From contig QYAI01000064.1 in assembly GCA_003988855.1 (NCBI GenBank), positions 1 to 64,000 on the forward strand: a stretch of 64,000 bases of DNA, in the 5' to 3' direction. Source of the DNA: Arachnopeziza araneosa. Taxonomy: Eukaryota > Ascomycota > Leotiomycetes > Helotiales > Arachnopezizaceae. The notes beneath the pieces are model-generated. The model ran no database searches. It had not been told where the DNA came from and saw only the letters and a program-made list of their open reading frames with translations. Of this stretch, positions 1 to 11,044 are shown in pieces (within the stretch, counting starts at the first letter, position 1; the number at the start of each line of letters is the position of its first letter). Both the position numbers and the translations under genes were made by a program.

Positions 1-539
1 ATAAATAAGTAAGCTTTTATTGCATTAACGTTTAATTAAGCTTTGCTTAACGTAATGCAAAAAGAAAAAAGTTACGTGTGTTCTAACTTACGATTTTAAA
101 ATTAGCAACGTATTACGTGTGTCTTAAGTTACTTTTTTAAAACATAACTTTTATATTTTAAGCTAAAGCGCTTGCGCATGTACAAAATTAACAAAATAAT
201 GTTTAAATATTTAGTCGTATTTAAATCGACATTAAATTAGAGTTTGTACAGTCGCGTTTTAGTGTTGTATTGTTAATGTTATATTTATTGTTAGGTCGTA
301 ATGTTGTAACTAAGCGAAGCCGCCGCTTCGAGCTTGGGTAATAAATTGTATTAGACTAGCGAAATAACGGAAAAATGTCATGCACTCTGGAACATTACTA
401 CAATAGTAATATAAACTTCTAACTCTAACTATAAATCTAACAAAGCTAGAGCTACTACTTCGACTAGAGAAATAGATTAAGGCAAGAAAAACTGGAGTTA
501 ATATTACGGATTACCTTAGAGACGACAGAGAATAAGTAG
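1..539. other. AT-rich, probably RIP-degraded repeat relic
   Basis: This stretch is strongly AT-rich, with many TA-rich words and no credible reading frame. It directly abuts LTR copies downstream. The pattern is what repeat-induced point mutation (C to T in duplicated DNA) leaves behind in filamentous ascomycetes. It may be the eroded interior of an older LTR element, but no protease, reverse transcriptase or integrase motif is readable, so the identity is inference. Confidence 0.5.
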
Positions 540-808
540 TGTAAGAGCCGGCATCAGTTCTGACCACGTGCTGCTTACGTGATGACTTCTGAATAGGTTC
601 AGAGTGGACTTGGAATGAAACCGGCTCAGAAGAGGTTAGGGAACCCACCTTTATTTTATTGTATATAGCTCTCTCTTAGAAAGAGTTTTTTCTCTTCTTA
701 ACTTTTTCTTTTCTTTCGTAGCTAGCCTATAAGTAGAAACATATTCAGACTACATTCGGAGTACTTCTATATACCTCTCGCAGCAGTGTTCGTGCTTGTG
801 CCGTTACA
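540..808. mobile_element. Solo LTR of a retrotransposon, with 5-bp target duplication
   Basis: The 269-bp unit begins TGTAA and ends TTACA, a perfect 5-bp terminal inverted repeat with the TG...CA ends expected of an LTR. It is flanked on both sides by AGTAG (535-539 and 809-813), a perfect 5-bp target site duplication. That is the signature of a complete integration followed by LTR-LTR recombination to a solo LTR. A second copy of the same family lies at 941-1209. Element class (Copia or Gypsy) cannot be decided without internal sequence. Confidence 0.8.
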
Positions 809-940
809 AGTAGTAAATAAACGCTACCTAAACCTAGAAACTTTTCCGAAACTTTTCCGAAACTTCTCTGACTAGGTCTATGTACTAGCGGCAACTTCCT
901 AATTAGCTTGAGGGCAAGCTTTCGTTTTAAGAAAAGAGGA

Positions 941-1209
941 TGTAAGAGCCCGCATTAGTTCTGACTACGTGCTGCTCACGTGATGACTTCTGAATAGGTT
1001 CAGGGTAGACTTGGAATGGAACTGGCTCAGAAGAAGTTAGGGGACCTACTCTTATTTTATTGTATATAGCTCTCTTCCAGAGAGAGTTTCTTCTCTTCTT
1101 AACTTTTTCTTTTCCTTCGTAGCTAGCCTATAAGTAGGAACATATTCAGACTACATTCGGGGTACTCCCATATACCCTTCGCAGCAGTGTTCGTGCTTGT
1201 GCCGTTACA
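941..1209. mobile_element. Second copy of the same LTR, possibly the 3' LTR of an eroded element
   Basis: This 269-bp copy has the same TGTAA/TTACA ends and is collinear with the copy at 540-808. Differences between the two are mostly transitions, as expected if RIP has acted. It has no matching target duplication on its two sides. It is preceded immediately by a purine tract (929-940, AAGAAAAGAGGA) that looks like the polypurine tract used to prime plus-strand synthesis next to a 3' LTR. It is therefore read as the 3' end of an older, otherwise lost element oriented left to right. Confidence 0.65.
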
Positions 1210-2188
1210 CTGGGCGAGGATCCGCCCTGACTCTAACCGACAATTCCATTCCGATAGCTCCACTGCTACGCAGCTTTTTCATCAGCATTCCTAATATTAT
1301 TCCCTGTTCAACTCTATCCCCTTCTTAACTATCACGAAACACCCCCTGCACACGTGGGGTGCGATTACAGGTGCCTGTCTTTGTGCAGATTGCAACAAGT
1401 CCGGCATTGCCACTTCGAGAGCCGGGTCATACCTCTTCAGCTCCAGCAATTGTAGCGACTCGTTTTCGGAGATGCTATTGAACAAAAAAGTATCTTCAAT
1501 GGCACAAATGATAGTTGTTCCGGCCACCAGTTGTCATTGGTCACTGACGAAACCGCTGGCATGAGCGGTACCTCTCATTTCCCAGACTGTTTCTCATTTC
1601 TGAAATGATTTTCCACAATGCAAGGATCCATATACCGGCAGTCTATATGTCATCTCAAGATCAGTCTCAACAGCCTCAATCTTTCCACGTGCAGCGAGTT
1701 TCTAAACAAAAACTCCCGTGTCCTCGTAGGTAGCGATTTGGGATGAGATGTACCTGAAGCTGATAAAAAATCGGTGGGGCTTCATGTTTTTTTTTCTCCG
1801 AAATTTCTACCGCAGCAAAAGAATCTATACTGAAAGTTCACATCTGAAATTAACCAAACAACACCTTGCTATCTAAATCTATTCCTTATCTTGCATTTAT
1901 CAAATCCATCAGAGAATTTGGTCTTCCAAAGTGATTGACGTTAGTATTTGCTATATTGTTTCTGCATTCTCGCTCCTGATTGGTCTTTTCCCCGAAATGT
2001 TATGAGGCTATTCTCTTCCAACCGCGTATATAAAGTCCCACGTCATAAAACTTTAATTGACGGCTGTATCTCGGATCTTGCGGGATTGAAATTGCTTTCA
2101 AATAACCTTAATAACGTCCCACCGCTCTGAGCATGGTGGTTTTCCTTTCCTCATCGTTTCAATCTCCGAATCAACTTGAACCTCAATC
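1210..2188. other. Spacer with a possible minus-strand gene fragment
   Basis: No complete gene is supported. On the minus strand, about 1,297-1,760 reads as two protein-like segments separated by stops, one of 76 codons (1,297-1,527). They could be an eroded gene or chance. The last part of the stretch serves as the upstream region of the DUF1996 gene starting at 2,189. Confidence 0.3.
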
Positions 2189-3494
2189 ATGACTTGGAAA
2201 ACTCTTGGTATGCGGCTTGCCCTCTTCGGCGCTGCAACTCTCACTTCCGCACAAGATTCAGCACGAAATGCAGCAATGCTTCGCTTCGCTTGCTCCCAAC
2301 TCGTTGTTGAACGTCTCGACCCACTCGTGAATCCCGGCATAGTGGGCACGCCTCATGTTCATCAAGTCGTAGGAGGGAACTCTTTCACTGCTTCTATGCC
2401 TCCTGTGACCTATGATCTACCCACTCAATCTACCTGTACAAGCTGTACTTTTGCTGAAGATTTCAGTAATTATTGGACTGCGGCACTGTATTACCGATCC
2501 CCAATAAACGGAACGTTCAAAAGAGTGCCACAAATGGCCAATGGCGGGTTGACACAAAACGGGGGAATCACTGTTTATTACATAGCACCATATGATGGAG
2601 TGAGTAAGGTTACAGCGTTCAAACCGGTTCGTATCTTCTCCTCTTTCCAATATACTCAATTGAGAACAACTAGGGCTTTCGCATGCTAGCAGGTAACCCT
2701 ATGATCCGCTCTACCGTCGGTGAATTTCGAGGAATCTGTCACCGCTGCTTCATGGGTGAAAATTTCACTCCTTTCGGTGGTGCACCCTGCACCGGCAACG
2801 TACGTCAATTCTCATAGCGCTATCCTCAGTTTTGCTCACTAGATAGGATACCACGTCCCTCCCCACTACTCCCTGCCCTGGCGGTATTCGTACCACTATC
2901 ACCTTCCCCACCTGCTGGGACGGCGTAAACTTGGATTCTGACGACCATGAATCACATGTCGCATATGCCACCATTCCATTCGAGCCGTACGTCGATCCCG
3001 TGGTTACCAGTGGGAATTTAACAGACAGAGGAACATGTCCAGACACACATCCAGTGCATCTTCCTCAGTTAATGTACGAGGTCATTTGGGACGTGACTCA
3101 GTGGAATAATCTAAGTTTATGGAACGAGGATGGGAGTCAGCCTTATGTGTATGCCCAGGGAGATGAGTAAGTCCGCACTCACATCTAAGTTAAATGAGGA
3201 TACGAGATGGATAGGAAGCTGATAAAAACAAATAGCACTGGCCACGGTCAACACGGCGATTATATGTTTGGCTGGAAAGGGGATGCCCTACAACGAGCTA
3301 TGAATGTCAGATGCTCAAATGACAAGTGTAGTCAACTAGTAAACCAAACCCCAGAGGAGGCGATAAATTGTACAATTCCGCAGGTGGTAAAGGAGAATGT
3401 GGATGGTTGTAAGTATCCAAGAATTGATACCGATAGCTTCATTCTGACATGAATAGGGATAACAAGTCTTCCTGGAGGCGTCATGGTTCAATAG
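2189..3494 (+). CDS. DUF1996 domain secreted protein
   Basis: Five exons give a 364-residue protein: 2189-2626, 2674-2799, 2847-3166, 3236-3408 and 3457-3494. All introns are GT-AG and every junction keeps phase. A signal peptide-like N-terminus (residues 1-21, ending TSAQ) is followed by the DUF1996 fold, common in secreted fungal proteins and often paired with WSC domains. Hallmarks seen are the N-terminal GTPHVHQVVGG stretch, a GFRMLAGNP loop, TFPTCWDG, a DDHESHVAY segment, CPDTHPVHLPQ and GHGQHGDYMFGW. There is no C-terminal WSC domain, and the protein ends shortly after the LPGG motif. Molecular function of the family is not established. It sits between LTR relics and pseudogenes but looks intact itself. 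Confidence 0.85.
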
Positions 3495-3669
3495 GACATT
3501 CTTGGCGAAGATAACCTGAATTTCTTGCTGTAGGCAAAGATAGACTTGTGAATCTAGAACACAAGTAGGCATTATACTCCATATGTGCGCAAGGTTCAAG
3601 TTTTGCGAGGTGTAAACCAAAGTGATAAGAATACATACATGTTATTTAATAATATTTAAGACTCCGCCT

Positions 3670-4480
3670 TCAACCGACACTCGATATTTGCAAGGCAGCA
3701 CGTCTGATTGGACTTGCAGAAACATCTTTGCTCCAAACCCGTTTGGACCCTCCTCTTGAATGGCTGACCTCATCCATCTCCAATATCAAGGGCAAGGCTC
3801 GCGATGGATCAGCTTCGACTTCCTCCTTTATGTTGGCCCAAGGGAACATGCCCAGATAGGCGTGACTTGAGTAGATATTGCCATCGTGAAGTTGAGTTGT
3901 GCAACTTCTAGGGATCGCAGAGCTGGCTTCGTAGTAATCCTTCCCTTCAAGACCAACCGCCCTTGCAGATGAAGATTTCTTGAGATCATAAAGGTCCTCT
4001 TGCTTGTGCGTGTGGAGATATTCAGGAAGCTTGCAGAGGGCAAAATTATTGGGAGTTGGTTCGACACCACCTGCAATGCCACTGATTACAACCAACCTCT
4101 GGGCACGCGCTAAATGATCACTATCAATCCTTAATCCTTCATCCAGAATGAAAACTCACCAATTCCTTCGAACTGATAGACCCCTGTTTCGAAATAGCCT
4201 CCAAAACCTCGAGGTCAACTAGGAGATTCATGGTCGAGATACAACCTAGTCTCCTACTGTTCATCAATGCATCCATTGGGGTCTCCAAAGGGATCCGTAG
4301 TCGATCCGCCTCCTTCAATGCTGCCGTTGCTTGACCGGGTCGTCATTAAACCCCTTGACGGCAGCCGCAGAGTTCGTCGCTAATTCGACCAATTCTGGAT
4401 TTGGCCCGGGTATTGATTTTATGGTATCGAGTGAAGCAGCAACGTCTGACAGGAGGATGAAAGACAAAGAATGTCAGGAA
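3670..4480 (-). pseudogene. Truncated O-methyltransferase remnant
   Basis: The minus strand carries what looks like the N-terminal winged-helix/dimerisation part of a fungal O-methyltransferase. Readable pieces include a helix near LLVDLEVLEAISKQGSIS, then an intron with GTGAGT donor near 4,160, then LVVISGIAGGVEPTPNNFALC, which matches the winged-helix 'hT' strand region of such enzymes. The N-terminal segment (about 4,345-4,470) is in a different frame from the rest, so at least one frameshift lies near 4,330-4,345. No SAM-binding GxGxG motif follows before the stop at 3,670. It is read as a frameshifted, C-terminally truncated relic. Family assignment rests on remembered pattern only. Confidence 0.5.
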
Positions 4481-4867
4481 GACTTGGTCAGAGAATGAGT
4501 CGGTGCGAGGGGCACTTGGCCCCTCCAAATCCCAAAGTTCAGGTAGCTCCCTGCGGGTCCTGATGTAGAGGCCCATGCAAGATAGCGGGCAAAATTTGGC
4601 AAGAGAAATGGAGGCGTGAAAACTCTGCACCTAGCCAATCAGCGCAAGATGAAGTGTTTGGATAGGGACCGCCATAGGCACCAGTGCCGGTGAGGTTGTT
4701 GCTGGAATGTCGGCGCTTTATGTATCGGTTGGAATGCCTTTTCTTCTCTGTACGCCTGTCCGTCCGTCCAGCCCACCATTCCAAAGCCGCCCCACCCCGC
4801 TCACATGTTACTGTAGCTCGAACAACTTTTCGCGTCGCTGGGAACGGAGTTTATTCAACGATACACC

Positions 4868-5990
4868 ATGCAGGAGCGAACTGACATCATTGAAGCCGAT
4901 GATGTCTTTTTCGAAGACGAGGTTCGAGTCCACCCTCTTTTCAATCCAATCGTAGTTCTAACCTTGTCCTAGGTGCTGATCTAGGTGCAGGAAGCCCCTC
5001 GCCTCGCTATCCTCAAGTATTATAAAGGGGGTGGAAGAAATGGAAGAACATATGACAAAGGTTCGCTGTCACCGCTTCGATTCTGCGCAAGGACCTAATG
5101 CTGTCAGTATAGGGCTCCCATGGACGAACAAGAGATGGATAGAATCGATATGGTTTATACGAAATATTTCATGTTGCTAGAGAAGAAACGGTGGCTGGCT
5201 CCAATACCCTCGAATATGGAGCCGATCCATCTGCAGATGTAGCTATTCATCGACAGAGTGGCAGAGACGCGGACTTATAATAGGACCGGGGTTGAAATTA
5301 CTCCTATCCAGCCAAAATAGTAAGGAGAGCATCTGTCTGCACCTACCTTCAGAAAGTATTAACTTCTTATTAGGACATTACCTAGTTGTCATTTCGAGAG
5401 CGACAATATCGAAAAACCATGGACATGGGGGAGGAAAGTTCTGATTACATTTTCGCAGAGATCTACTTCTCAGCATGCAAGATCATCCTCGACTGATTTA
5501 ACAATGCTACAAGTAGGCCGCACGACAATAACACCCAAATCCCATGATGACAATCTTGTCAGATATACAAAGTCTGGTGGATGGCTCGACTTTCAATACA
5601 ACAATAGACCTCTTGGTTATGATGATAGCACGATCCTAGATGACAACCAATTCAACCAATGCGATACTACGGCGCGCAGCAGCATCAGCCTTTGGCACTC
5701 CACTCGAAGATCTAGTTAAATATGCGGAATGGTTCGAAGCTGCAGGATTTAGGGCGTGACTGAAAATATATTCAAAACGCGATAAACCCCTGCCTCAAGA
5801 TCCACGTTTACGCTTAGCTGGTACTTTCGAGCAGGAATCTCACTACCTGAAGGCCATAAGCACGAGAGTATACTACAATAGGCGCATTTAGCTCGGCAAT
5901 CTTGAACTTGACTTGCTAGGCGTAATTTGGCATAGGGTTCAGCAGTAGACCAGCACATCATTCGTTTATTAGTTCACAAAGTCATGGTAA
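4868..5990 (+). pseudogene. LaeA-like SAM methyltransferase pseudogene
   Basis: Scattered frames along this strand match, in order, the TAM/LaeA-like methyltransferase family. They are an acidic N-terminus starting at 4,868, a DEQEMDRIDM segment followed by LLEKKRWLAPIP, ITPIQP, HFESDNIEKPWTWGRK, SGGWLDFQYNNRPLG, KYAEWFEAAGF, LRLAGTFEQESHYL and a C-terminal FTKSW-like end. The pieces fall in all three frames, and there is an early TAG at 4,970-4,972. Introns alone cannot explain this, so it is a multiply disabled gene. LaeA-like proteins are often secondary-metabolism regulators or cluster enzymes. This one can no longer make a protein. Confidence 0.75.
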
Positions 5991-6654
5991 GTTCATACTC
6001 ATTAAAACCAAGGAATCCGACAACGATGGCTCATGTAAGAATGCGCAACTACTCAGAGCAGTCGACGCACCGTCAGACTATCAGTGAAGCTTCTTCGTAC
6101 TGAGATGCGTAGAGAGGAAATGTTTTTGTTTAGAAGGTTTGACATCGTCGAAAGAGCCTATATCCAAATCTTGACCTCAGATGATTAGGTTTGTAGAGAT
6201 AGTCAAATAGAGATTTTGTTCTAACAAAAGTTGCAATGCGCTTTATGATATGGCCCAGGGGCTACACTTGCTTACCGCCAATCAATACCCTACAGGATTC
6301 CATCCGCAGACAACACATCACCGTTTGGCCGTCGAATTCAGACGATAAGTGGGGTCAAATGAGCCAGTAACTCGATAATATTCTTACACCTTCGGGTTTG
6401 ACGTGTCCTTTAGTGGGTCTGAAGATAGGAGGAAAGGTAGAAGATTCCAAAGAATTCCCCTTCACGTGAAATTTTTCAAATCAGTGCATTGACCCCGTGT
6501 TTTTAGTGATCTTACGCGACAAACAACCTTGATTATCTTATTACCGCCTTCTTCTTGCAGATACCACACTGGAGGATTGGCCCTCGACATTAATCCACGA
6601 GAGGTACCAGGGGAGGTCATACAAACCATACGCGGACCTTGTTCAGCCTTGACA
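5991..6654. other. Spacer upstream of the coiled-coil gene
   Basis: No gene is seen here. A pyrimidine-rich stretch ending in CAG at about 6,549-6,560 looks like a 3' splice site. The next gene may therefore have an upstream non-coding or short coding exon in this interval. Confidence 0.35.
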
Positions 6655-9096
6655 ATGTCATCGGGCCAAGCAATCTCGCCACGAAGTCCCCGCGATAACT
6701 TCACCCCAAGGAGAGATTCGCACCACCCTCACAATCGAAATAATGGCGAGCAGAGGCCAAGGTCAAGATCTCCAGAATCAAGACGAGGGGGGTCTGTACA
6801 TCGAGCCCGCCGTGGCAATCATTTCAAGAGTGGATACTCTGCAAGAGATCGGGATCCAGATCCAGAGAGCTATCGTGGTACGAGGGGGAAGTCCTACAGA
6901 CCTAATTATGACCGTTCTCCCATCAGAAGTATACATTCTCCTGACATACCTATCGCTAATACTATACTAACGCTGTCTCAAGGTGTCAGTAGCGAAAGTA
7001 TTCAACAGTCACGAAGCGTAATTTCTCCAAACACGACGCACTCTTCCAAAACAGTGCATTCTCCAAGCACAACAACCCCTCAACCACTACAAAGCGCACA
7101 TTCTCCGAGCGCAATGATGTATCCTTCGCAACCACTCCAGCGAGCGCCCTCTCCAAGCATATTAAACCCTCCGCAACCGTTCCACAACCAACAAGCTCCG
7201 AGCATGACGAACCCTCCCCAACAACTCCAAAGCGTACAAGCTCCGAGCATGATCTCGAAGCCTTCTCAAGATGTTACAATTCAGGCTTTGAAGGAAGTTC
7301 TATCGGGTATATTTGAAGTATCTATCGACCTTGCTTGTTCCAGGTTGCGGAGAGATGCTGCAGAACAGACTGTCGAGACTCACAAAGTTGCGTTTGACAA
7401 ATCCAAGGAATTCCACCCAAAATTTCCTTCTCTTAAGGAATCTCAAACTTTACAAAGACTTGAAGCTGAAAAGAAATTTAACATCTTAGACCAAGACACG
7501 AAATCGAAAAACGAAGCTTTACAAGGACTGCTGGCAAGTGCTGCGGAGACACTTGTCTCGACGAGAAGTGATGAAGACAAAATTGAGAAGGACAGAATTG
7601 AGAAAGACAGGATTGAAGGGGACTTTGAACGTCGAGTAAAAGAACTCGAAAGAAATCAAGACAGATTCAAGGAGCTAGTTGAAAATCAAGCCAATCTACT
7701 AAAAGAGTTTCAGGCAAGGTTCTCGAACGTCCTAGACAGGGTTGATGCTTTCGAGAAGACCAATCTCGCGGAAACCAAGAGGAATGCGGATACACTCCTT
7801 GTTCTTACGCAACGAGTTGATAAGCTCGAGACATTGGGTGGTCAAGTCCCAGCATTGATTGCTGAATCACAAGTTATTCGAGATAATGTCAAGGACTTCA
7901 ATAATAGACTCACAGCATTTGAAGAAGACAAACGCATGCTCCAGCATATATCGACGCGTCTTGTAGTTCTTGAAGAAAAGGTCTCTGAACATGGCGAATC
8001 ACTTAATCGCCTACCATCCCCTGATCGATTAGATAACTTGGAAGGACAATTCAGACCTTTGGTGGAGAGAGTACAGGCAGTGGAAGCATCATCATCTTTG
8101 AATATTCGAGACAACGAATCGAGGCAAGCAGGAGAGATGGCTGCTTTGTCTCTCGATATTAAAAATAGATTGACAACTATAGAGACGAGGTTGCCGGAGC
8201 TGCACAAGAATTTGACTGACCTCCATGGATGGTTAACTTCGATATCAGGAGCGGTGCAAGGAATCGATTCCCGGACTGTCGGTCTTGAGAAATATCGAGA
8301 TGCTATTGATCAAGGACTTGGAAACCTCAGAGCTCGTGTAGATAATATCTACACCTCCGATCTAGCCAAAGCTATACTTGACCAGATTCAATCCATCTAC
8401 CCGAACCTCAAGAACGTCCACGACAGTCTGACATATCTGAACAACCAGACTGGACAGATCACGACCGAGATTATCGCGTTCCGAGAAAAAGCTGATAAAC
8501 TTCAGCAACAAGATCGAGTCTTTGAGAATTTCATCATTCAATATAACATGGACTATAACACAACTCGGCAGGGAATTGCTGACTTGAGAGATCAATCGAT
8601 GAAAGCGGTAAATTTTATTGAGTCACAACCAGATGGCAAGGCAGAATCAACGAAGCTTTTACAAGAGCTGCAAGAATTGTCAGCCAAAGTCGAGCAAGAT
8701 ATTACAATCTCTGTCGAACGAATTAATTCACTTGAAGCCGATATGAAAAAAGGCGATATTTTTATCAAAGACAAGTTGGATGTGCCTCTTAAACAGATTA
8801 CAAAGATATCAATGGAAGTAAAGGAGATAAAGGAGCAAAAGGGGAAGGTTGATCATCTTACCCATCGCATCGAAAAGCTTGAAAAGCTTGAAAAGCGACG
8901 TACACCTGCTCCTGTTTCTACGTTTTCAAAGGGGTCTTCCAAGAAGCGGTCGACTAATGGGAGCACTCCACCAACGAAAAGACGCAGTTCTGTTGCGATT
9001 GAGAACGATCAAGGAACGATCTATATGCCTGCCAATCAGGAGGACACTGTGCGGGGCATCGAAGATTCTGATCTAGAGGATGTAAATATTGGCTAG
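6655..9096 (+). CDS. Large coiled-coil protein with RS-like, SPS-repeat N-terminus
   Basis: The frame is open from 6,529. The start at 6,655 is preferred because it has a better context (ACAATG) and gives a sensible N-terminus of 813 residues. Residues 1-100 are rich in R, S and H (PRSPRD, RPRSRSPESRR). Next come four or five imperfect repeats of the type HSPS...PQPLQS (about 7,045-7,270). From about residue 230 to the end the protein is almost continuous heptad-type coiled coil, with a short exact repeat of IEKDR. The C-terminus is basic then acidic, with a nuclear-signal-like SKKRS...KRRSS segment. Function is not recognised; a structural or nuclear scaffold role is only inference. A 54-nt stretch at 6,929-6,982 (GTATAC...CTAAC...CAAG) could be an in-frame intron. 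Confidence 0.75.
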   Translation: MSSGQAISPRSPRDNFTPRRDSHHPHNRNNGEQRPRSRSPESRRGGSVHRARRGNHFKSGYSARDRDPDPESYRGTRGKSYRPNYDRSPIRSIHSPDIPIANTILTLSQGVSSESIQQSRSVISPNTTHSSKTVHSPSTTTPQPLQSAHSPSAMMYPSQPLQRAPSPSILNPPQPFHNQQAPSMTNPPQQLQSVQAPSMISKPSQDVTIQALKEVLSGIFEVSIDLACSRLRRDAAEQTVETHKVAFDKSKEFHPKFPSLKESQTLQRLEAEKKFNILDQDTKSKNEALQGLLASAAETLVSTRSDEDKIEKDRIEKDRIEGDFERRVKELERNQDRFKELVENQANLLKEFQARFSNVLDRVDAFEKTNLAETKRNADTLLVLTQRVDKLETLGGQVPALIAESQVIRDNVKDFNNRLTAFEEDKRMLQHISTRLVVLEEKVSEHGESLNRLPSPDRLDNLEGQFRPLVERVQAVEASSSLNIRDNESRQAGEMAALSLDIKNRLTTIETRLPELHKNLTDLHGWLTSISGAVQGIDSRTVGLEKYRDAIDQGLGNLRARVDNIYTSDLAKAILDQIQSIYPNLKNVHDSLTYLNNQTGQITTEIIAFREKADKLQQQDRVFENFIIQYNMDYNTTRQGIADLRDQSMKAVNFIESQPDGKAESTKLLQELQELSAKVEQDITISVERINSLEADMKKGDIFIKDKLDVPLKQITKISMEVKEIKEQKGKVDHLTHRIEKLEKLEKRRTPAPVSTFSKGSSKKRSTNGSTPPTKRRSSVAIENDQGTIYMPANQEDTVRGIEDSDLEDVNIG

Positions 9097-11044
9097 GATA
9101 TTGTATCCGGCTTTTCTAGTTGAGGCGATGGTTCAATTCTGCAGGCTAAAATCGCTTAATATCTTCAAACTCCACATTCCTCACTTATTGCCGTGGTCGC
9201 TTTTAATAGTTTCAAAGTGCTACTAATTCCCAAGATGTGTATCTTGCCTGGCTACTCAGCCTCAAATGTGTATCCTGTCTCAGCACCCTTAGTGGGGTAT
9301 AAGATGTTCTGCTGGCTTCACCTCTAGGTTTCAAACACCCTCTTCGCAATAATTTCCAAAAAAAATAAAAAATCACGCCTGTTTGGTTCGCTTTTGGTAC
9401 CAAGCGCGGCTCCTGGGTTGTTGCAAATCGATCCTTGCTAGACTTATAAGTCAAGCCAATTCGAATCGAGCTAGCTAACATGTTAAAGATATACCAGAAG
9501 GTTACCAAGGGAAATTCAAAACTAACGAATGGAATGCGAACTCGGTCGGTTGGATCTCAACCGGCGGTCGAGGCTACTACTCTGTATCTATCTCCCGATG
9601 GATACTCTAGATATTGCCCGTTGATCTTGTCCCTTTGATCTCGGTGGATTTCCTAGGTAGAGGAAGATCTACACATGTTGCGTTTGGTCCGGAGGGAATG
9701 TGGGTCGCCAGATTCAAAGGAATTAGCAGTGGTGTTGGAACAACACTTTGGGGGCTGGCATGCGACGAAGCTAAACCACCTGTTTACTCACAAACTTGGG
9801 TTGATATGATCTGTGAGCTTCGGGCAGCGGATAACATACCAAGAAATGAGCATTTGATTGACTTTGTCACTTCGGCTGCCATGATCTCTTGATTGTCCAG
9901 TACGCGAATGGAAATACCCGAATCAAAGCGCCAGAAGATCCAGACGAGCGCGCCAAGTGTCAGCATGTAATAGATCTCGCGAGGAGAAGCTGGATGATGG
10001 CTGGACGGTAGGAAATCGAACAACCCTTTGCTAGCAGGACCCAACCCACTATTTCATTGAATAGAAGAAGGGGAGCCAAGGGCACTTTGCTTTCAATATT
10101 AGAATTGAGGATAAGGAAAGAGTTCTGAACGTTTTAGATTTGGTTGGGAACAATATAGCTGCGCGTAAGTCATACAGATCCTGCTCGCCTCGAGGAATGC
10201 GGTCGTTGAATCAACCTAATATATCTCTCCAGAGGCAAGAGCTGAACAGGCTGGAGTGGTAAGAAAAGAATGAACATCGGGTTGCTTTCGACTAACATAT
10301 TAAATAGGCTACCGCTAGTGGTAATTACAATGCCTCTCAGATCTATGCGAGAGCTTTTAGATAGGACATAATGGGCTGAAGCATGACATTGATTTCAAAC
10401 AAGTGTCCCTTCGCTATATAAAGATGACCTGTCATTATTCTTCAAGTGATGATCCAGATTTTAAGCCAAGTCCAGTGTGTTGCGTTGATTTTTGTACTTG
10501 CGATAACTACTATTTTCTTAGACAATTCAACGAGTTTGTTAAGCTAGTCCAACATCGGACGCTCACTCTAACTACGATATACCTTCCCAGTCCTTCGTCT
10601 TATTACGAAGCGCTTTCAAAACATCATGCTGTCCTGTCTTGCCCTTCTCAGAATTGAAAATCCGTCAATGCTAGCTGATAGTGCTAAGTGCCAGGAGCCA
10701 GAGTACACTTCATAATGCAACATCTTGCAGCAAACGCTTATGCCCTACAGATGAAGCCCTAAAAGCTTGAATCAAGTTGCAGTGGTCACTTGCACAGAAG
10801 TTCCACCTACGTATAACACTCAACGTCCAGTGTCGTTCGTAATAAAATGAAGTGGTATCAATAAGAAAGGTGTTGCTAGGTTCTGCTCAGTTCTTTGAAG
10901 CTGCTTCAATTGCACCGCAATTACCGTCTTGGATATTCGATCTTGAACTTGATTGAGTATCAGGGTTGTTTTCAGCAAATTGTTCATTCATGAGCATCAC
11001 GAAGAAAAGAACATCCTCCTGTTTTGTTCCGAAACCCTCAAACC
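9097..11044. other. Gene-poor spacer with one doubtful small frame
   Basis: No convincing gene is found over nearly 2 kb. A 92-codon frame at 9,614-9,892 on the plus strand has protein-like composition (HVAFGPEGMWVARF) but no recognised family and no clear promoter or splice context. It may be a gene fragment. The rest is low-complexity spacer and the 3' flank of the ATP-grasp gene. Confidence 0.3.

Noticed and set aside
9614..9892. 92-codon plus-strand frame
   Set aside because: Protein-like composition but no recognised family, no splice partners and no clear promoter; kept only as a note in the spacer.
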